Source: Maridesulfovibrio zosterae DSM 11974 (GTDB taxonomy: Bacteria; Desulfobacterota; Desulfovibrionia; Desulfovibrionales; Desulfovibrionaceae). Taken from it: DNA of 64,000 nt. The position numbers and the translations under genes were made by a program. The notes under the pieces are model-generated. The model had not been told where the DNA came from. It was given only the letters and a program-made list of their open reading frames with translations, and made no database searches. Within the stretch, counting starts at the first letter, position 1; every line of letters starts with the position of its first letter. The stretch spans positions 124,001-188,000 of the forward strand of contig NZ_AUDC01000010.1 in assembly GCF_000425265.1 (NCBI RefSeq). Reading direction: 5' to 3'. This document shows, in pieces, positions 59,491-64,000 of this stretch.

Positions 59491-60660
59491 ATGCAAAAAT
59501 TTATTATGCACATAGACATGGATGCTTTTTTTGCATCAGTTGAGCAGCTTGATAATCCAGAACTGCGTGGTAAACCTGTCGGAGTAGGTTCCATGCATAA
59601 ACGTTCTGTTTTAAGTGCGGCATCATATGAAGCACGAAAATATGGAGTCCGATCTGCAATGCCCGTCCAGCAAGCATTAAAACTATGCCCTCAACTGCAA
59701 ATAGTTTCCGGCACAAGAGCACGCTATAAAGAAATATCAAGAAAGGTCATGACGGTACTTGGTAATTTTTCTCCGGTTGTAGAACAGGCTTCAATTGACG
59801 AAGCATATCTGGATATCAGCGGCACAGAAAAATTATTCGGTCCGCCACGCAAACTTGCAGAAACAATCAAAGAAGATATTTTAAATGCAACCGGACTGAC
59901 CGCTTCAGTGGGAATCGCACCCGTTAAATTTTTAGCCAAAATAGCATCCGACCTAGATAAACCAAATGGAATATCCATTATCGAAGCCCATGAAGTTCAA
60001 AGTTTTCTGCAAAAGCTGCCCGTAGAAAAAATACCCGGCGTGGGCAAAAAAGCATTACCGAAGCTACAGTTATACGGCATTAAATATGCTGCTGACTTTC
60101 GCCGTTACACACCTGAATTCTGGAAAGATAAATTCGGCGAACGAGGACTTGTACTATATGAAAAAGGTGCCGGTATCGACCCTACTCCGGTTGAAGTCAG
60201 CGGGCAGATGAAATCTTCCAGTGCAGAAAACACCTTTGGTGAAGATGTTTCTGATATCCACAAGCTTAAGACTTTACTGCTTAAACAATCAGAACGCATT
60301 GCCGCAGATATCAGGCGTAAAAGTCTTAAAGGACGCACCATCACCTTAAAAATAAAATTCCCCGATTTCAGGCAGATTACACGCAGTAAAACCATAGAGA
60401 CACGAACCTCCCACGCAGGAACAATATACAAAACAGGATGTGCACTCCTTGATGCAGAAATACCAATCGGGCCTGTTCGGCTGATAGGTATCGGCATTTC
60501 AAATTTTGACGAGCGTAGTCAGCAGCTTTCGCTTCTTGAAGATCTTGAAAACCCAGTTGAAAATAAAAAGCTGGATCAACTTGATAAAGCTGTTGATCTG
60601 GTCCGCCTGAAATTTGGCAAGAACATTCTCACCCGCGGCAGGCTTCTTGAAGATGAGTAA
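59491..60660 (+). CDS. dinB: DNA polymerase IV (Y-family)
   Basis: 389 aa. MHIDMDAFFASVEQLDNPELRGKPVGVGS (palm Asp), SIDEAYLDISG (catalytic Asp/Glu), KFLAKIASDLDKPNG and GVGKKALPKL (helix-hairpin-helix), little finger about 240-340. Error-prone translesion polymerase. The last 8 nt overlap the cbiD start, so dinB and cbiD can be read as one operon. No clear LexA box was seen in the 200-bp gap upstream. Confidence 0.94.
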   Translation: MQKFIMHIDMDAFFASVEQLDNPELRGKPVGVGSMHKRSVLSAASYEARKYGVRSAMPVQQALKLCPQLQIVSGTRARYKEISRKVMTVLGNFSPVVEQASIDEAYLDISGTEKLFGPPRKLAETIKEDILNATGLTASVGIAPVKFLAKIASDLDKPNGISIIEAHEVQSFLQKLPVEKIPGVGKKALPKLQLYGIKYAADFRRYTPEFWKDKFGERGLVLYEKGAGIDPTPVEVSGQMKSSSAENTFGEDVSDIHKLKTLLLKQSERIAADIRRKSLKGRTITLKIKFPDFRQITRSKTIETRTSHAGTIYKTGCALLDAEIPIGPVRLIGIGISNFDERSQQLSLLEDLENPVENKKLDQLDKAVDLVRLKFGKNILTRGRLLEDE

Positions 60661-61741
60661 GCAAAACCAATCTCTCAGAGAGGGGTACACAACAGGATCA
60701 ACTGCTACAGCTGCGTCAATGGCTGCTCTGAGAGTTCTACTTGGTGGTAGTGTCCCTGATCAGATTGAAATCCCCTTGCCGGTTAAAGGTACGCTAAAGG
60801 TCCCTGTAGAAAGGGTTGAAAAATCAACTACCGATGCTTGCGGAGTGGTCATAAAAGACGGAGGTGATGACCCTGATGCGACTCACGGTGAAGAAATTCA
60901 TGCACGGATAGAAATTTCAGAAAGTAAAAAGCTGCATGTGGAACTTCACGGAGGCATAGGAGTAGGAAAAGTCACTTTACCGGGACTGCCTGTGCCTGTA
61001 GGTGAAGCTGCAATTAATCCTGTACCGCGAAAACAGATTATTGCTGGGATACTGAAAGAAATATCTGACTCGTTTCCTGATTTTAAAGGACATATCAAAG
61101 TCGTTATTGAAGTTCCCAGAGGAAAAGAAATAGCTGAAAAAACAATGAATTCCCGTCTTGGAATTATTGGAGGAATTTCCATACTGGGAACCCAGGGTAT
61201 CGTACGCCCTTTTAGTCACGCCTCATGGAAAGCGTCAATTGCACAGGCTCTAAATGTAGCAAAGGCTTCATGCTTAAGCGAAATAGTTTTCACAACAGGT
61301 CGTAGAAGTGAACAATTCTATCTAAAACACTTCGCAGATACAAAGCCGATCATCATGATACAAGCTGCTGATTTTTTTAAATTTTCAATGCAGCAGGCCA
61401 AGCTGAAAAAAATGGATAAAGTGTGCTGGTCAATTTTCATAGGTAAACTGGTGAAACATGCTCAAGGTTTTCCCTATACTCATGCAAAAGACTGGGCTAT
61501 CGATTTTCCGATGCTGGCAAACTGGTGTTCAGAACTAGGCATAGAAAAATTCTTGATAGACAAAATTCAAGCAGCAAATACTGCCAGGCAGGTTTACGAC
61601 ATGATCCCGGAAAATTCCAAGCAAATATTCTGCGACATGTTAAGAAGTAAAGCTCAAATAAATGCTGTTAATTTTTCAGGAAACAAAAACATGCGTGTTG
61701 ATTACTTCCTATTCGACTTTGATGGAAAATTAATTCAATAA
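60653..61741 (+). CDS. cbiD: cobalt-precorrin-5B C1-methyltransferase
   Basis: 362 aa from ATG 60653 (AGATGAGTAA overlap with the dinB stop); a longer frame would start inside dinB. LREGYTTGSTATAASMAALRVLLGG, GGDDPDATHGEEIHARIE and GIIGGISILGTQGIVRPFSHASWKASI match CbiD. It methylates C1 of cobalt-precorrin-5B in the anaerobic B12 pathway, fitting a strict anaerobe. Confidence 0.94.
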   Translation: MSKQNQSLREGYTTGSTATAASMAALRVLLGGSVPDQIEIPLPVKGTLKVPVERVEKSTTDACGVVIKDGGDDPDATHGEEIHARIEISESKKLHVELHGGIGVGKVTLPGLPVPVGEAAINPVPRKQIIAGILKEISDSFPDFKGHIKVVIEVPRGKEIAEKTMNSRLGIIGGISILGTQGIVRPFSHASWKASIAQALNVAKASCLSEIVFTTGRRSEQFYLKHFADTKPIIMIQAADFFKFSMQQAKLKKMDKVCWSIFIGKLVKHAQGFPYTHAKDWAIDFPMLANWCSELGIEKFLIDKIQAANTARQVYDMIPENSKQIFCDMLRSKAQINAVNFSGNKNMRVDYFLFDFDGKLIQ

Positions 61742-61749
61742 ATACAAAT

Positions 61750-62022
61750 TCACAGAAATTCTTCATCATCATCTTCACGAAGTTCTGAGAGGATGAATAT
61801 CCCTGCTCCTGCAGCAAGGACTGAAACAATGTAAAATGGAACACACCTGTTTGATGTGTCATAGCTGCCAGCTTGATAATGTTCCTCAATACAAGCGGTT
61901 CCCAGCATATCATTAATTCTGGACATGGATTTCTGTTCAAGCATCGGGCCTGTAATGGCAAATCCATAAAAAGCTGTTATTAATGAACCGACTAAAAGTG
62001 CAAATGCGATCATTTTTTTCAT
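61750..62022 (-). CDS. 90-aa small membrane protein
   Basis: ATG 62022 with AAGGAG 9 nt upstream (an in-frame ATG at 62055 is less likely). Helix 1 about residues 5-25 (IAFALLVGSLITAFYGFAI), two Cys (TACIEE, RCVPFY) in the exposed part between, helix 2 about 62-80 (IVSVLAAGAGIFILSEL), then an acidic tail. Not related to the flanking cobalamin genes, which run the other way. Confidence 0.65.
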   Translation of the reverse strand: MKKMIAFALLVGSLITAFYGFAITGPMLEQKSMSRINDMLGTACIEEHYQAGSYDTSNRCVPFYIVSVLAAGAGIFILSELREDDDEEFL

Positions 62023-62178
62023 TTTTACTAGCTCCTTTAAAAGAATAAGGGGCATTTTTACTATAGCAAAAAATAATACTTTTGGTAATAGTTGTTCGAT
62101 TCTTTTTGTTACTTACATAACAGACCAAAATGAGTGGCTTTCTAAAGAGCTGCCAAACAAAACTATATAAGATTTACA

Positions 62179-63402
62179 ATGAAATATCCCTTACAAATTA
62201 TCGGCTTGCACCCGGGAAGCCTTGAGCCACCATCTTCTGCCATAAAAATTATTGATAATGCTGACGTACTCAGCGGAGGGAAAAGGCTGTTAGATCATTT
62301 TTCTGATTTCGATGGCAAAAAAATGCCTTTCATATATCCAGTACGAGACTATGCACAGGAACTATTGAAACTCCTTAAAAAAGAAAAAAAGATTGTACTC
62401 TTAGCGGATGGAGACCCTCTTTTTTTTGGTATTGCAGAATCATTAATACCACTTATTGGCAGTGAAAATGTGTTGGTAACCCCTTCACCTTGCACACTCC
62501 AAATAGGAGCAGCGCGTTTAAATAAAGGCTGGAAAGATATAAAAGCTGTTTCACTGCATGGACGAAAAGATTTCTTCCCGCTCTATTCAGCTTTGCAACA
62601 CCGCAAAGATTGCGCAGTATATACAGATAAAGGCAATACCCCTTCAGCTATAGCAAGAACCCTTCTGGAAAAGGGTGTTGATAATTACAACATGAGCGTT
62701 CTTTCGGAGCTTGGAACTGAATCAGAAATCATTGCTCAAGGAAATCTCGAAAGTTTTACAGATTTCAATTGTGCTGACCTAAATATTATTATTCTTACAC
62801 TCAAAAAAGAAAATACCCAGCCACAACAGTTCGGGCGTGAAGACAATGGTTTTACACGTCAAAAAGGGCTTATCACCAAACTTCCGGTACGTGCCACAGG
62901 GCTTGCTCTACTTGATTTACGTCCTGAACAAACTGTCTGGGACCTCGGCGCAGGGTGCGGTTCGGTTGCAATTGAAGGATCTTTTATTACTGGTGACTCT
63001 AAATTTTTTGCCGTTGAAAAAAATACAGAGCGGGTCGAAATGATCAAAGAAAATATCCGTAAATTTCGGGCATGGACTGTTGAAGCGGTAGCTGGAACAA
63101 TGCCTGATATTTTAAAAGAGCTGCCAGATCCTGACCGCATTTTCATTGGCGGGGGTATTGGCAGAGACGCAAGTGTAATTGAAGAAGCAGCGCAAAGACT
63201 GAAACCTGCAGGACGTATTGTAGTCCACACTATTCTTATGGGCAGTGTCCAGCGAACGAGAGAGACATTTGATTCTCTAGGCTGGCCTTGGCAGGCTATG
63301 CAGTTGCAGTCCTCGACCTCAGAAAAACTGGCTGGAGATATCCGCTTTAAAGCTCAAAATCCTATTACCATAATCTGGGCAGCTAAGCCCGCAGGACAAT
63401 AG
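62179..63402 (+). CDS. cobL: bifunctional cobalt-precorrin-6Y/7 methylase (CbiE–CbiT fusion)
   Basis: 407 aa. Residues 1-~205 are CbiE (IIGLHPGSLEPPSSAIKIIDNADVLSGGKRLLDHF; DPLFFGI); residues ~220-400 are CbiT (PVRATGLALLDL; VWDLGAGCGSVAIEGSF; DRIFIGGGIGRD). The fusion methylates C5 and C15 and decarboxylates, like CobL. ATGG-type coupling: the next gene begins one base after its stop. Confidence 0.93.
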   Translation: MKYPLQIIGLHPGSLEPPSSAIKIIDNADVLSGGKRLLDHFSDFDGKKMPFIYPVRDYAQELLKLLKKEKKIVLLADGDPLFFGIAESLIPLIGSENVLVTPSPCTLQIGAARLNKGWKDIKAVSLHGRKDFFPLYSALQHRKDCAVYTDKGNTPSAIARTLLEKGVDNYNMSVLSELGTESEIIAQGNLESFTDFNCADLNIIILTLKKENTQPQQFGREDNGFTRQKGLITKLPVRATGLALLDLRPEQTVWDLGAGCGSVAIEGSFITGDSKFFAVEKNTERVEMIKENIRKFRAWTVEAVAGTMPDILKELPDPDRIFIGGGIGRDASVIEEAAQRLKPAGRIVVHTILMGSVQRTRETFDSLGWPWQAMQLQSSTSEKLAGDIRFKAQNPITIIWAAKPAGQ

Positions 63403-64000
63403 ATGGGAAAAGTATACTTCATTGGCGCAGGACCGGGTGATCCTGAACTGATTACTGTCAAAGGACAACGCATTATACTGGAAGCAGGACTTGTTCTATA
63501 TGCAGGATCATTGGTACCCAAAGCAGTCATAGCCTCAGCATCCGAGAATGCCCGAGTTGAAAATTCGGCCTCAATGTCGCTGGAGGAAACCAATAAACTA
63601 ATGGTTGAACATGCCGGAAAAGGTGAAATTGTTGCCCGAGTTCATACAGGTGATCCGGCTCTTTACGGAGCAGTTCAGGAACAGGCCCGCCTACTTAAAC
63701 AGGCTGAAATTGAATATGAAATTATTCCGGGGGTAACCTCTGCCTGTGCAGCAGCAGCCGCATCAAGCTCATCATTTACAGTGCCGGGAGGGACTCAAAC
63801 CCTGATTATTACCCGTATGGAAGGCCGCACTCCAGTTCCTGAAGATGAAAGTCTACAAAAGCTTGCTGCCCACAACAGTGCCATGGCAATCTACCTGTCC
63901 GCAGGCAATCCATCAGGTATTCAGGAGCAGCTTCTTGCCGGTGGAATGGCAAAAGACACTCCGGTAGTTCTCGGCTATCGCATTGGCTGGCCGGAAGAGA
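63403..64000 (+). CDS. cbiF: cobalt-precorrin-4 C11-methyltransferase, partial
   Basis: About 199 residues before the window ends. GKVYFIGAGPGDPELITVKGQRIILEAGLVLYAGSLV, HTGDPALYGAVQEQ and IIPGVTSACAAAAA are the tetrapyrrole methylase and CbiF/CobM motifs. It methylates C11 in the corrin ring. The gene continues past the end. Start ATG follows cobL stop directly. Confidence 0.93.
   Translation, partial: MGKVYFIGAGPGDPELITVKGQRIILEAGLVLYAGSLVPKAVIASASENARVENSASMSLEETNKLMVEHAGKGEIVARVHTGDPALYGAVQEQARLLKQAEIEYEIIPGVTSACAAAAASSSSFTVPGGTQTLIITRMEGRTPVPEDESLQKLAAHNSAMAIYLSAGNPSGIQEQLLAGGMAKDTPVVLGYRIGWPEE

Noticed and set aside
57878-63402. cobalamin riboswitch upstream of the cbi genes
   Set aside because: Gaps before cbiA, cbiD and cobL are short or lack the B12-box pattern.
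1-64000. CRISPR array or complete insertion sequence
   Set aside because: No regularly spaced repeats and no transposase with flanking inverted repeats were seen.

Overview
The window looks like the chromosome of a marine, Desulfovibrio-type sulfate reducer (Maridesulfovibrio/Desulfovibrio group). The evidence is gene content: a MOP-type molybdenum aldehyde oxidoreductase close to the D. gigas enzyme, a TunR-type tungstate/molybdate regulator (integrase-like DNA-binding domain fused to TOBE domains), a Mo-hydroxylase maturation cluster of the kind found in D. vulgaris, two iron alcohol dehydrogenases, an anaerobic cobalamin pathway and a Fur-controlled pair of small genes. Species is inferred, not shown.

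Layout. 1-2.6 kb: end of an RND/MMPL-type exporter gene and an AraC-family regulator. 2.7-18.5 kb: a 15.8-kb integrative element in tRNA-Thr(CGT). A 49-nt copy of the 3' part of the tRNA (one mismatch) marks the left end, and the intact tRNA gene forms the right end. It carries a tyrosine integrase, a HigBA toxin-antitoxin pair, Rha, a PrimPol/DUF3987 replication protein and an AlpA/Xis-like HTH, with no structural phage genes, so it resembles a phage satellite or P4-like island. Its cargo is a seven-gene leftward operon (13486 to 6332): membrane-anchored dCTP-deaminase/dUTPase-like protein, a P-loop nucleotide kinase fused to a 5-hmdU-kinase/aGPT-pyrophosphorylase helical domain, a thymidylate-synthase-like enzyme, a ThsB-like TIR protein, an Nmad2 protein, a nucleoside-deoxyribosyltransferase-like/TPR protein and an alpha/beta hydrolase with a TRAFs-binding-like C-terminus. 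A second, separate TIR gene faces it. I read this as a candidate undescribed anti-phage system that joins thymine-nucleotide hypermodification chemistry to TIR-type and hydrolase effectors.

18.7-31 kb: thiol peroxidase, an orphan sugar-type binding protein, TunR, ModABC, a second ModA/ModB-like pair without its own ATPase, a DUF4213/DUF364 protein, a MoeA-like protein and the MOP aldehyde oxidoreductase. 31-40 kb: a nine-gene cluster (dicluster Fe-S protein, small redox protein, methyltransferase, C_GCAxxG_C_C protein, radical SAM, CoA ligase, XdhC, MobA-like/HD protein, phosphatase) that probably matures or serves the MOP enzyme. 40-46 kb: an alcohol dehydrogenase, a sensor kinase, a sigma-54 response regulator and a second alcohol dehydrogenase. 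Two sigma-54 promoters, one before the MoeA-like/mop genes and one before the second adh, each have a pair of TGACACAC boxes with matching geometry (156 bp from box to -24 element in both), so this two-component system probably controls both.

46-64 kb: ATP-grasp protein, amino-acid-type binding protein, a FkbM methyltransferase fusion, exonuclease III, a Cache chemoreceptor, Fur-box small genes, TrmJ, a TPR protein and cobalamin genes cbiA, cbiD, cbiE/T and cbiF (cut by the window end), with dinB inserted between cbiA and cbiD. No rRNA, CRISPR array or complete IS was seen.
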